64,000 nucleotides of DNA from GCA-002050365 sp038235165 (GTDB lineage: Bacteria; Acidobacteriota; Blastocatellia; Pyrinomonadales; Pyrinomonadaceae): contig JBBSUG010000004.1 of the NCBI GenBank assembly GCA_038235165.1, positions 62,001 through 126,000 of the forward strand. Direction: 5' to 3'. Below the pieces are notes generated by a model, which worked only from the letters and a program-made list of their open reading frames with translations, did not search any database and had not been told where the DNA came from. Numbering within the stretch: the stretch's first letter is position 1; every line of letters begins with the position of its first letter. Positions 1 to 8,028 of the stretch are shown one piece after another. Both the position numbers and the translations under genes were made by a program.

Positions 1-735
1 GTAAAATCCGAAAATAAGGTCTTCAAAAAGACGCACCTGAACGCGCCCGGTCTCAAAAAATCTGCGCCCGAACCCGCGATTGTAAAACCAATTACATAAA
101 TTGCTGAGAATATGCCACCGGCGAAAAACCGCCAAAAATCCAAACACGATCAAACAAAAAACTAAAAAAATCAGCGCATCAATAAATAAAAGCCAGCCTT
201 CGGGAACCGCCGAATTTCGCAAAAAGACAACCGCGCCGAACGCGATGAAAATCCCCGTTATCAGCGAATAAAATAGATTTTCGGTGGCAATCGAAGCAAA
301 GCCGACGACCAGCGGAAGACGATTTCTGACGGCGACAGCTTTTGATGTGCCGCTGACGATGATACCGAGCGGAATAATGCTGCTTAACGCTTCGCCGATC
401 ATCACGGCGGACAGCGCATCGAAAAATTTTAGTTTATACGGCTCGTAAACCGACAGCCGCCAAGCGGAGGCGCGACAGGCGATTCGCAAAAAGTAAATGA
501 ATAAAATCAGCGCAAAACCGCCGAAACCGATGTTTTTAATGCCCGCCAAAATCTCGCTCACGCCGACCGAATAAACAAAGTAGGAAAATAAACCGACACC
601 CACCACAGTAAGCAGAATGCCGACGATTTTTACCCGGTGGAGATGTTTTTGGTTTAATCCCGAAGGTTGCGAGGCGGGAGTTTTAACTTGTGTTTCAGGA
701 TTCACGTTATCTTTCGCCTTCAAATTGGTAATCAA
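1..735 (-). CDS. Flippase-like membrane protein, LPG_synthase_TM/UPF0104-like (partial)
   Basis: The reading frame is open on the minus strand from an in-frame stop at 745-747 to the window edge, so the C-terminal part is missing. No ATG is present near the N-terminus. TTG at 735 or GTG at 705 are the likely starts. After a hydrophilic N-terminus of about 25-35 residues the protein is strongly hydrophobic, with several membrane segments (for example VKIVGILLTVVGVGLFSY). A segment with R-x-x-x-W-R-L followed by GEALSSIIPLGI and a basic AVAVRNRLP stretch resembles the LPG_synthase_TM (UPF0104/YbhN-like) family of integral membrane proteins. Members are linked to lipid flipping or lipid modification. 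The family call rests on motif resemblance. The membrane character is seen directly. Confidence 0.6.
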   Translation of the reverse strand, partial: MITNLKAKDNVNPETQVKTPASQPSGLNQKHLHRVKIVGILLTVVGVGLFSYFVYSVGVSEILAGIKNIGFGGFALILFIYFLRIACRASAWRLSVYEPYKLKFFDALSAVMIGEALSSIIPLGIIVSGTSKAVAVRNRLPLVVGFASIATENLFYSLITGIFIAFGAVVFLRNSAVPEGWLLFIDALIFLVFCLIVFGFLAVFRRWHILSNLCNWFYNRGFGRRFFETGRVQVRLFEDLIFGFY

Positions 736-932
736 AGTTAGATGCTACCTGTTTGGCGTTAAATCGGCAAACATAATGGTCTTGGAATTGAAAAAGTCAA
801 TGATTTTTCAACAATAACCGGCGATCTGCAAAAGTTTCTCGATGACACGCGCGAAAATTACGGTTGCAAAGAAGTTCGGCGCAAATTATAATTGTAATAT
901 CAATAATTAACAAAGAAAGAAGGAAATTTATT

Positions 933-2114
933 ATGAATGCAACAGCTTTAGAAAAAGAAAATCTACATCCGCCTTTGACTGTTTTGAGCGAAGAAGAAGA
1001 ACAGTTTCGCGCCGCCATTCGCGAGTTTGCCGAAGGCGAAGTTCGTCCGCGCGTCGAAGAAATGGAGAAAAACGCGCATCTCGACTCTGATTTAATCAAG
1101 CAGTGTTTCGAACTCGGTTTGATGGCGATTGAAACGCCGGAAGAATATGGCGGCGCGGGTTCGACGTTTTTTAACGCGATTCTGGCGATTGAAGAACTGG
1201 CGCGGGTTGACGCGAGCGTCTCGGTTTTTGTTGATGTGCAAAACACGCTCGTCACCAATGCTTTTATTCGCTGGGGAAATGAAGAAATAAAGAAAAAATA
1301 TCTGCCGCAAATGGCGCAAAGCAGAGTCGGAGCGTATGCTCTGAGCGAAGCCGGAAGCGGTTCGGACGCTTTTGCGCTTAAAACAAAAGCGGTTGACAAA
1401 GGCAATCACTGGGAAATAAACGGGCAGAAACTGTGGATTACAAACGGCAACGAAGCGGAGATTTTTATCGTTTTCGCCACCGTTGATGCCGACGCAGGTT
1501 ACAAAGGAATCACGGCATTTATCGTCGAAAAAGACTTTGAAGGATTTTCCGTCGGAAAAAAAGAAGACAAACTCGGCATTCGCGCGTCAAGCACGACCGA
1601 ACTAATTTTGGACAACTGCAAAGTTCCGAAGGAAAACGTCTTGGGCGAAGTTGGCAAAGGCTACAAAGTTTCAATCGAAACATTAAACGAAGGCAGAATC
1701 GGCATCGGCGCACAAATGATCGGCATCGCGCAGGGCGCATTCGACGCGGCGTTAAATTACACGAACGAACGCGAACAATTCGGCAAAAAAATCTCTGATT
1801 TTCAAGCCGTCCAGTTTCAATTAGCGGAAATGGCGATTGAACTCGAAGCCGCGCGTTTGATGGTTTACAACGCCGCGCGACTCAAAGATGCCGGCAAACC
1901 GTTTTTGAAAGAAGCGGCGATGGCGAAAGTTTATTCGTCGCGCGTGGCGGAAAAAATCTCGTCAAAAGCCATCGAACTGTTCGGCGGTTACGGCTACGTC
2001 AAAGATTATCCGGTCGAAAAATTCTGGCGCGATTCAAAAATCGGCGCGATTTACGAAGGCACGTCGAATATGCAATTACAGACGATTGCCAAATTGATTA
2101 TGAGCGGGAAGTAA
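933..2114 (+). CDS. Acyl-CoA dehydrogenase
   Basis: FAD-dependent flavoenzyme that introduces the alpha-beta double bond into acyl-CoA and passes electrons to ETF, probably in fatty-acid or branched-chain acid breakdown. At 393 residues it has the normal family length. Visible signatures are YALSEAGSGSDA (FAD/substrate loop), LWITNG, GGYGY and the C-terminal IYEGTSNMQLQTIA, whose Glu is the usual catalytic base. An in-frame upstream start exists at 864. ATG 933 is preferred because AGGA at 921-924 lies 8 nt upstream and family alignment begins there. A hairpin terminator follows. The last 79 nt are repeated at 2764-2842, beyond the VapBC genes, with only synonymous differences plus one extra A just upstream (see findings). 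Confidence 0.95.
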   Translation: MNATALEKENLHPPLTVLSEEEEQFRAAIREFAEGEVRPRVEEMEKNAHLDSDLIKQCFELGLMAIETPEEYGGAGSTFFNAILAIEELARVDASVSVFVDVQNTLVTNAFIRWGNEEIKKKYLPQMAQSRVGAYALSEAGSGSDAFALKTKAVDKGNHWEINGQKLWITNGNEAEIFIVFATVDADAGYKGITAFIVEKDFEGFSVGKKEDKLGIRASSTTELILDNCKVPKENVLGEVGKGYKVSIETLNEGRIGIGAQMIGIAQGAFDAALNYTNEREQFGKKISDFQAVQFQLAEMAIELEAARLMVYNAARLKDAGKPFLKEAAMAKVYSSRVAEKISSKAIELFGGYGYVKDYPVEKFWRDSKIGAIYEGTSNMQLQTIAKLIMSGK

Positions 2115-2126
2115 ACTTATTGATTA

Positions 2127-2162
2127 AAACCGAAACTTTATGTAAAAGTTTCGGTTTCTTTG
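2127..2162 (+). terminator. Rho-independent terminator of acyl-CoA dehydrogenase
   Basis: AACCGAAACTTT pairs with AAAGTTTCGGTT across a short loop, and TTCTTTG follows. It lies 13 nt after the acd stop and separates acd from the toxin-antitoxin genes. Confidence 0.7.
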
Positions 2163-2178
2163 TGTTAAAATTCGGGCT

Positions 2179-2379
2179 ATGGAAACTCTGACCATTACAA
2201 TTTTAGAACCGAAAGCGAAAAAATTGCTTGAAGATTTGGCGAGTTTGAATTTAATTAGGGTTCAAGAAATTGAAAAACCACAAAGAAAACCGCGCAAATT
2301 CGGTAGTATGAAAGGGTTGGTAAAATACATTGCCGACGATTTCGACGCGTCTTTAGAAGATTTCAAGGATTATATGTAA
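2179..2379 (+). CDS. VapB-like / DUF2281-type antitoxin
   Basis: Small 66-residue protein directly ahead of a PIN-domain toxin; the toxin ATG overlaps the last base of its stop codon. The N-terminus METLTITILEPKAKKLLEDL is the short beta-strand plus helix typical of the small antitoxins paired with PIN toxins in many bacteria. The acidic C-terminal half (ADDFDASLEDFKDYM) would be the toxin-binding tail. The expected role is to neutralise the toxin and, as a complex, to repress its own promoter. Role is inferred from pairing and sequence style. The basic middle stretch (KPQRKPRKFG) is a plausible linker or nucleic-acid contact. Confidence 0.8.
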   Translation: METLTITILEPKAKKLLEDLASLNLIRVQEIEKPQRKPRKFGSMKGLVKYIADDFDASLEDFKDYM

Positions 2380-2759
2380 TGCGGCTGTTGATTGACACTC
2401 ACATTCTGATTTGGTTTCTCGAAGGCAATAATCTGCTTTCAAAATCGCGCCGTCAAATAATCGCCGATTCGCAAAATGATGTTTTTGTGAGCGTCGCTTC
2501 ACTTTGGGAAATTGCGATTAAAATCAGCGTCGGAAAATTAAATCTTGTCAACCCACTTGACGATGTGATTAACCAAATCGGTATTGAAAACATCGAAATT
2601 CTCCCAATTTCGCCCGAACATACTTTGCAGGTTTCCGTTTTGCCTTTTCATCACCGCGATCCGTTTGACCGAATAATCATTTGTCAATCGAAAGTTGAGA
2701 ATTTAAAGATTATGACGGATGACAGTGAGTTTGGCAGTTATGGGGTTAAGATTTTATAA
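2379..2759 (+). CDS. vapC: PIN-domain ribonuclease toxin, VapC family
   Basis: 126-residue PIN domain, the normal size for VapC. The acidic Mg2+-binding residues of the fold are in place: D6 in LLIDTH, E44 in SLWEIAIK, D94 and D97 in HRDPFDRII, and D114/D115 near the C-terminus. VapC toxins cleave tRNA or rRNA sites and halt translation when the antitoxin is degraded. The RNA target cannot be told from sequence. Translation is coupled to the antitoxin by the ATGTAATG junction. The gene ends only 4 nt before a repeated acyl-CoA dehydrogenase 3' end, which suggests the pair arrived as an insertion. Confidence 0.93.
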   Translation: MRLLIDTHILIWFLEGNNLLSKSRRQIIADSQNDVFVSVASLWEIAIKISVGKLNLVNPLDDVINQIGIENIEILPISPEHTLQVSVLPFHHRDPFDRIIICQSKVENLKIMTDDSEFGSYGVKIL

Positions 2760-2763
2760 TGCA

Positions 2764-2842
2764 AAAAATCGGTGCGATTTATGAAGGCACGTCGAATATG
2801 CAGTTACAGACGATTGCCAAATTGATTATGAGCGGAAAGTAA
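2764..2842 (+). pseudogene. Duplicate 3' end of acyl-CoA dehydrogenase (remnant)
   Basis: 79 nt matching acd 2036-2114, encoding the same C-terminal peptide from KIGAIYEGTSN to IMSGK and its TAA stop. Four differences are seen (GGC/GGT, TAC/TAT, CAA/CAG, GGG/GGA) and all are third-position synonymous changes. No start or upstream part of the gene remains. The beta-lactamase ATG follows 2 nt after this stop, and the AGCGGAAAG of the remnant provides its only visible ribosome-binding site. Confidence 0.9.
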
Positions 2843-2844
2843 TT

Positions 2845-3639
2845 ATGCAAAGATTTGTTTTTTGCCTCTCATTGTTGGTTTTTGTTTCGGTAAAGGCTTT
2901 TGGGCAAGTTGATTTCCAGAAGCCTTTTTCCAGTTGCCATATTTCGGGAAGCATCACGGTTTACAATTACAAAAATAAAAAATGGACGTTCAGCGATAAA
3001 GAGGACGCAAAACGTGAAACGCTTCCGGCTTCGACGTTTAAGATTATCAATTCGCTGATTGCGCTTGAAACGGGCGCGGTGCGCGACGAACACGAAGTCT
3101 TAAAATGGGACGGCGTAAAACGCGACATCGAAGCGTGGAACGCCGACACCGATATGGAAAATGCGTTTAAGAATTCGACCGTCTGGTTTTATGTCGAATT
3201 GGCAAAGCGCGTCGGACACGAAAAATATAAAGGTTTTTTGAAAAAAAGTCGTTACGGAAACGGCAAAATTGATAACGGCGCGGAAAACGGCGATTTTTGG
3301 AACGTCGGCGATTTCGGTGTTACGCCGGAAAATCAGATCAAATTTCTCAAAGCATTCTACGAAGAAAAACTACCGTTTTCAAAGCGCAGTTTCGAGATCG
3401 TCAAACGCATAATGATAAATGAAACAACCGATAATTATACGCTTCGCGCGAAAACGGGTTGGACGACTTTCGGCGGAAACGATACGGGTTGGTGGGTCGG
3501 TTATTTGGAAAGAAAAGACAACACATATTTTTTCGCCACACGCATCATCAAAAAACGCGAAACCGAAAATCTGCGATTTGCCGAATGCCGCAAGGAAATT
3601 ACGCGCACTGTTTTGCGGGAAATGAAGATTATCGAATAA
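2845..3639 (+). CDS. Class D (OXA-type) beta-lactamase
   Basis: Secreted serine beta-lactamase of 264 residues with a signal peptide (about 1-20, ending AFG). All class D landmarks are present: S63-T-F-K66 (nucleophile Ser and the Lys that is normally carboxylated), S111-T-V113, Y137-G-N139 and K203-T-G-W206. A FWNVGDFGVTPENQIKFL stretch matches the conserved W-x-x-G region between the last two. The expected reaction is hydrolysis of beta-lactams in the periplasm; spectrum cannot be predicted. An alternative is a BlaR-type sensor domain, but there is no membrane anchor or protease domain. Nothing mobile such as an integron or IS flanks it, so it is probably an intrinsic chromosomal gene. Confidence 0.92.
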   Translation: MQRFVFCLSLLVFVSVKAFGQVDFQKPFSSCHISGSITVYNYKNKKWTFSDKEDAKRETLPASTFKIINSLIALETGAVRDEHEVLKWDGVKRDIEAWNADTDMENAFKNSTVWFYVELAKRVGHEKYKGFLKKSRYGNGKIDNGAENGDFWNVGDFGVTPENQIKFLKAFYEEKLPFSKRSFEIVKRIMINETTDNYTLRAKTGWTTFGGNDTGWWVGYLERKDNTYFFATRIIKKRETENLRFAECRKEITRTVLREMKIIE

Positions 3640-3647
3640 ATTTTACT

Positions 3648-3708
3648 GATTTCTCAAAAAATAAAAAGGCGATGGATATTTCATCGCCTTTTTATTTTTT
3701 GAGAAATC
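3648..3708. terminator. Bidirectional terminator, 27-bp perfect inverted repeat
   Basis: Arms 3648-3674 and 3682-3708 are perfectly complementary over 27 bp with a 7-nt loop. The A-rich and T-rich flanks of the GGCGATG core give a U-tract on either strand. It lies between the convergent beta-lactamase and BNR-protein genes and ends 4 nt from the latter's stop. Confidence 0.9.
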
Positions 3709-3711
3709 AAA

Positions 3712-6700
3712 TTACTGCGGTAACCGTCCGGGTGTCAGCGGCGCACCGGCGGCTTCGAGTTGTTTTTCAAACGCGGGCAGATCAACTTCGACTAATCTTC
3801 GCAGACGCGCTAAAACGGGTCTGAATTCCGCGTTGGACAAATTAAATTGGTCAATCTGTGTCTGCGTCGGCTTGACCGTTGAAAGACGCACCGTGTCGGC
3901 GACGACGCTGATGCGCGACGAAATCGAAGGCGGCGGCGTGTCGGAATTTTCGCGTCCGCCGCGCAGTTCGTTAACGATGTCGTTGATTTGATCGTCGTAC
4001 TGCTTCGCCTGATTTATAAACTGCTGATTCGCCACGGGAGTTTCAGCAGCAGCGCGTTTCAAAAATCCGATGCGAGTTTTGGTCACCGTCGCCGCTTCGT
4101 TGGCTCCGCCGACCGATCTTTGCAGATCGGATAACTGACGCTGAAAGGCGACGAGTTCGGCGCGTTCGGCATCGGTCATTTTTTCTCTGCCTTCGACGAC
4201 GACTTCAAAATTCTGCGTTCCGGGCATCGGTGTTACCACGCCGCGCACGCGCATCGCCATTGAGACGCTGTATTTTCCAGGCATCACGAGCGGACCCTGC
4301 GGACCGCGACCGGCAAAGCCTTCGGGCAGATCAGGGTCGGCGGAAGCACGCGGGGGCGCGGCGGAAATCGCGGGCGGCGTGTAGCGCATATCCCACACGA
4401 CGCGCTGAATTCCGGGCGCGGCGGGCGCGGAAATGCGGCGCACTACTTTGTTGTCGGCATCCGTAATCGTGAACAGCAATGCGGGCGCGTCTTCTTCGGT
4501 TTCGGTGCGTAATTCTTCAATTGATGGATACCTAATCGGCTGTTTTTTCTTGTCGGCTTCGCGCTCGGCTTCCTGCCGGATTTGCTTTAATGTTTTCGGC
4601 GCGTCCTTCAAATAATAAGACATCGCCGCGCCATACGGCGGATTCGGAGCGGTGTAGAATGACGAACCTTGAAAACCCGAAAAAACCGCGTTCGAGCGAA
4701 TATACATCAGCGCGTCTTTGACCGGAAAGAGCATCGAACTCTGTTCAAGCGACTGTTTATTGGTTTGGCGCATCATCGAATAATCGTCCAAAACGTAGAA
4801 TCCGCGTCCGAACGTCGCCAGCACAAGATCATTCGCCTGTTTTTGAATAGCAATGTCGCGGACGGCGATGGTCGGGAGGTTTCCCTTCATCTGAATCCAT
4901 TTTTGTCCGCCGTTAACCGTAAAGAAAACGCCGAATTCCGTGCCGACGAACAACAGATTCGGGTTAACGTAATCTTCGGCAATCGCGTAGAGCGAGCCGC
5001 GCACGGGCAAATCTCCGGCAATCGAAGTCCATGTTTTGCCGGTGTCGCTGCTTTTCAAAATATACGGTTTGAAATCGCCGTTTTGATGATTATTGAATAG
5101 CGCGTAAACCGTGTTTTGGTCGTATTGCGATGCCAAAACGCGGCTGACGTAACTCATATCTGGAACGCCGGGAAATTTGTCAATTTTGCGGTAACTGCCG
5201 CCGTCGTTCTCCGTCACCTGAATCAACCCGTCGTCCGTTCCGACGTAGATTAAACCTTGCTTTTTCGGTGATTCGGAAATTGCCGAAGCGTTGCCGTACA
5301 GTGCGGTTGACTGGTTTTTCGCAATCGCATCGGGCGATTGTATTTTGCCGAAAACGGGCAGTTGATTTCTATCTAACTGACGCGACAAATCGCCGCTGAT
5401 CGCTTTCCAATCGTCACCGCGATTGTCGGATTTGAACAACTTGTTGCCGGCGAAATAAAGCCGCGTGTGGAGGTGTGGGCTGATGAGAAACGGTGAATCC
5501 CAATTGTAACGCTGCGATTCGATGCCCGCGCCTTCGAGCGGCGCGATGTCAACATTTTCGCCCGTGCGTTTGTCGAAACGAACCAAACCGCCGTTCTGAC
5601 TTTCGGCGTAAATCGTGTTCGCGTCTTCCTGATCAACCGCCGAGCGAAAACCGTCGCCGCCGTTCGTGACAAACCAATCGGCATTGATAATTCCGGCGTT
5701 GTTGCGCGTTCTAGCAGGACCGCCGAGCGAATTATTGTCCTGCGTTCCGCCGTAAACGTAATAAAACGGTGCGTTATTGTCGAGCGCGACATCGTAAAAC
5801 TGCGCGACCGGCAGATTCGCTTTGAAATTCCAATTCTCGCCGTGATCAAAACTTTCGTAAATGCCGCCGTCACAGCCGACGAGATAATAATCGGTGTTTT
5901 TCGGATCAATCCAAATCGCGTGATTGTCAACGTGCTTTAATTTTTCGCCGAGTGGTTTCTGCGTTTTGCCGCCGTCGTCGGACACCTGAAAAACGACGTT
6001 CGGGATATAAAGACGATCAACGTCTTTCGGGTCGGCGATCACATTTCCGTAATACATCGCCTGCGCGATGTTCGGACTCATTTTTTCCCACGTCGCGCCG
6101 CGATCTTTCGAGCGAAAAATGCCGCTCAAATTGCCGCTCGCCTCGACCGTCGCGTAAACGACATTCGTATCAACCGGCGAGACGGCGATGCCGATTCTGC
6201 CCAAATCTCCAGGCGGAAGACCGCTTTTTAACTTCGACCACGTATTGCCGCCGTCAGTTGATTTATAGAGCGCACTCTCCGATCCGCCGCCCACCAGCGT
6301 GTAAAAATGGCGGCGACGCATCCAGGCGGAGGCATACATCACATCCGGGTTCGACGGATCAATGGCGACATCGCTCACGCCCGTATTTTCGCTGACGGTG
6401 ATGACGGCTTTCCAGGTTTTGCCGCCGTCCGTCGTTTTATAAAGTCCGCGTTCGCCGCCCGCCGACCACAGCGGACCTTGCGCGGCGACGAAAACCGTAT
6501 TCGAATCACGCGGGTCAATGACGATTTTGCCGATGTGTTCGCTCGTCTTCAAACCCATATTTTTCCAAGACTTGCCGCCGTCTTCGGATTTATAAACGCC
6601 GTCGCCGTAACCGACGCTGCGCTGCGCGTTATTTTCCCCGGTGCCGACCCAGACGACCGCCGGATTGTTCGAGTCGAGCGTCACCGCACCGATTGAATAC

Positions 6701-7050
6701 GAACTCTCTTTTTCAAAAACCGGAGTCCACGTCGTCCCGGCATTGACGGTTTTCCAAACGCCGCCCGAAGCCACGCCAACGTAATAATTCGCCCGGTCGT
6801 TCGGATTGACCGCAAACGCGATCACGCGTCCGCTGGTTACTGACGGACCGATTGAACGAAACTTCATCCCGGCAAAAGTCCCGCTCGACATCGGTTCTGG
6901 TTTTGGTGTCGGCGTTGTCGCCGGTGTCGGCGACGGGCTGGCAGTCGGCGACGGCAGCGTTTGCTGTTTTGAATCCTGCTGGGCGAACAAATTCGGGCTG
7001 ACGAATAAAATCAACCCGAACAAAAAAATAGAAAGACGTGATTGACGCAC
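3712..7050 (-). CDS. Secreted BNR/sortilin (VPS10)-like beta-propeller protein
   Basis: 1112-residue protein with a signal peptide (about 1-23, ...SPNLFAQ), then a Pro/Thr/Ser-rich linker (residues about 30-52), then a long array of BNR-type repeats with the S-x-D-x-G-x-x-W pattern (SEDGGKSW, TTDGGKTW, STDGGNTW, SKDRGATW, SSDTGKTW). These form one or two sortilin/VPS10-like propellers, as in the WD40/YVTN/BNR glycosyl-hydrolase-like family common in Acidobacteriota and Bacteroidota. The C-terminal about 300 residues hold a beta-rich segment and a helical tail. No catalytic residues of a sialidase are evident, so binding or a structural role is as likely as hydrolysis. Single-gene unit with a shared terminator. 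Confidence 0.85.
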   Translation of the reverse strand: MRQSRLSIFLFGLILFVSPNLFAQQDSKQQTLPSPTASPSPTPATTPTPKPEPMSSGTFAGMKFRSIGPSVTSGRVIAFAVNPNDRANYYVGVASGGVWKTVNAGTTWTPVFEKESSYSIGAVTLDSNNPAVVWVGTGENNAQRSVGYGDGVYKSEDGGKSWKNMGLKTSEHIGKIVIDPRDSNTVFVAAQGPLWSAGGERGLYKTTDGGKTWKAVITVSENTGVSDVAIDPSNPDVMYASAWMRRRHFYTLVGGGSESALYKSTDGGNTWSKLKSGLPPGDLGRIGIAVSPVDTNVVYATVEASGNLSGIFRSKDRGATWEKMSPNIAQAMYYGNVIADPKDVDRLYIPNVVFQVSDDGGKTQKPLGEKLKHVDNHAIWIDPKNTDYYLVGCDGGIYESFDHGENWNFKANLPVAQFYDVALDNNAPFYYVYGGTQDNNSLGGPARTRNNAGIINADWFVTNGGDGFRSAVDQEDANTIYAESQNGGLVRFDKRTGENVDIAPLEGAGIESQRYNWDSPFLISPHLHTRLYFAGNKLFKSDNRGDDWKAISGDLSRQLDRNQLPVFGKIQSPDAIAKNQSTALYGNASAISESPKKQGLIYVGTDDGLIQVTENDGGSYRKIDKFPGVPDMSYVSRVLASQYDQNTVYALFNNHQNGDFKPYILKSSDTGKTWTSIAGDLPVRGSLYAIAEDYVNPNLLFVGTEFGVFFTVNGGQKWIQMKGNLPTIAVRDIAIQKQANDLVLATFGRGFYVLDDYSMMRQTNKQSLEQSSMLFPVKDALMYIRSNAVFSGFQGSSFYTAPNPPYGAAMSYYLKDAPKTLKQIRQEAEREADKKKQPIRYPSIEELRTETEEDAPALLFTITDADNKVVRRISAPAAPGIQRVVWDMRYTPPAISAAPPRASADPDLPEGFAGRGPQGPLVMPGKYSVSMAMRVRGVVTPMPGTQNFEVVVEGREKMTDAERAELVAFQRQLSDLQRSVGGANEAATVTKTRIGFLKRAAAETPVANQQFINQAKQYDDQINDIVNELRGGRENSDTPPPSISSRISVVADTVRLSTVKPTQTQIDQFNLSNAEFRPVLARLRRLVEVDLPAFEKQLEAAGAPLTPGRLPQ

Positions 7051-7174
7051 TTGGTGTAAACTCCTCTTTTATATTTGAAATGCTACTGAAGTAGCTAAAT
7101 TATGGCTTGATATTGAACGGTGAGCAAGCGTAAATCTGAAATATACGAACTTTTTGTGTTAAAATTCGACACGA

Positions 7175-7678
7175 ATGACCGCCGAGGAAATAAAAACATA
7201 TCTTTTTGAGTTGAATGCCGAACTTGCTGCACAAAATGTCAAAGGCGAGATTTGTCTCTACGGCGGGGCAGTAATGTGTCTGGCATTTAAAGCGCGTCCG
7301 GCGACGAAAGATGTTGACGCGATTTTTGAGCCGGTCAAACAAATTCGTCGCGCTGCCGCGAAAGTTGGTGAAAAATATCATCTGAACGTCGGTTGGATAA
7401 ATTTTGCGGTTAAAATGTTTGTCGTCGAACACAGGAAAAGAATTTTGTTCGATTTTTCAAATCTGAAAATTTATGTTCCCGAAACGGACTATCTGTTGGC
7501 GATGAAGATTTTAGCAACACGTGCCGACACTTCCGACTTGGATGATATAAGATTTCTCATCAGAAACTTGGAAATAAAAACTGTTGAAGCCGCGCTTGAA
7601 ATCGTGCGAAACTATTATCCGCATAAAGAAATCAAAGTAGAAACGCGATTTTTGCTCGAAGAACTTTTAGAAAAATGA
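7175..7678 (+). CDS. Nucleotidyltransferase-fold protein (DUF6036-like)
   Basis: 167 residues. The segment from G30-G31 to D46-x-D48 (GGAV...TKDVDAIF) fits the GG/GS-x(10-14)-DxD signature of minimal nucleotidyltransferases such as DUF6036, MNT and AbiEii-type proteins. A later V-P-E-x-D-Y-L-L-A-M-K segment also recalls AbiEii/DUF6036 proteins. Such proteins often act as toxin or antitoxin partners by adding NMPs to protein or tRNA. The TGA stop overlaps the ATG of the next gene (ATGA), so the two are translationally coupled. Family level is likely; a toxin-antitoxin role is inference. Confidence 0.75.
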   Translation: MTAEEIKTYLFELNAELAAQNVKGEICLYGGAVMCLAFKARPATKDVDAIFEPVKQIRRAAAKVGEKYHLNVGWINFAVKMFVVEHRKRILFDFSNLKIYVPETDYLLAMKILATRADTSDLDDIRFLIRNLEIKTVEAALEIVRNYYPHKEIKVETRFLLEELLEK

Positions 7679-8028
7679 TAACGCTCGAACAAACTAAAGA
7701 AAAAATTATTGAAAATCCGCGTTGGTGGCGAATCGCGCTGATGGATTTTGTGGACGATATTCGTTATCACAAAAACTCGGCGGCAATTGCTGAACCGTTT
7801 GTTTTCGGCGATGAAAAAATTGACGCAGTGCTGGCTTCGACGGCGGAAAGTTTGTGCGACGAACTGAATATACCGGTTCCCGCGTGGCTCGACGGCGTTT
7901 CTGCCTGCCGCGAACCGTATTTTGTCGCCGGTTTGGAAAATTTGAAAGCGGCGGCAATCGTGCAGAGTCCGCTTCGCTTTCGCATTCGTAAAATCTTTGT
8001 TTTGGAGAACTTTTTAACCCGTGTTTGA
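7675..8028 (+). CDS. Uncharacterised partner of the nucleotidyltransferase
   Basis: 117-residue protein with no domain I can name. It begins with a helix containing NPRWWRIALMDF. The C-terminal half has PVPAWLDG, REPYF and the ending FRIRKIFVLENFLTRV. From memory, similar short proteins with a PAW...L.EP.F...FR.R.iFv..N.L.R pattern sit beside DUF6036 nucleotidyltransferases in other phyla, sometimes fused to a helix-turn-helix. No helix-turn-helix is obvious here. The gene overlaps the upstream gene by 4 nt and the downstream GNAT gene by 8 nt, so it belongs to a compact three-gene operon. Confidence 0.6.
   Translation: MITLEQTKEKIIENPRWWRIALMDFVDDIRYHKNSAAIAEPFVFGDEKIDAVLASTAESLCDELNIPVPAWLDGVSACREPYFVAGLENLKAAAIVQSPLRFRIRKIFVLENFLTRV

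Noticed and set aside
5373..5930. 185-residue frame inside the BNR-protein gene
   Set aside because: Out-of-frame reading on the same strand, low-complexity and without motifs.
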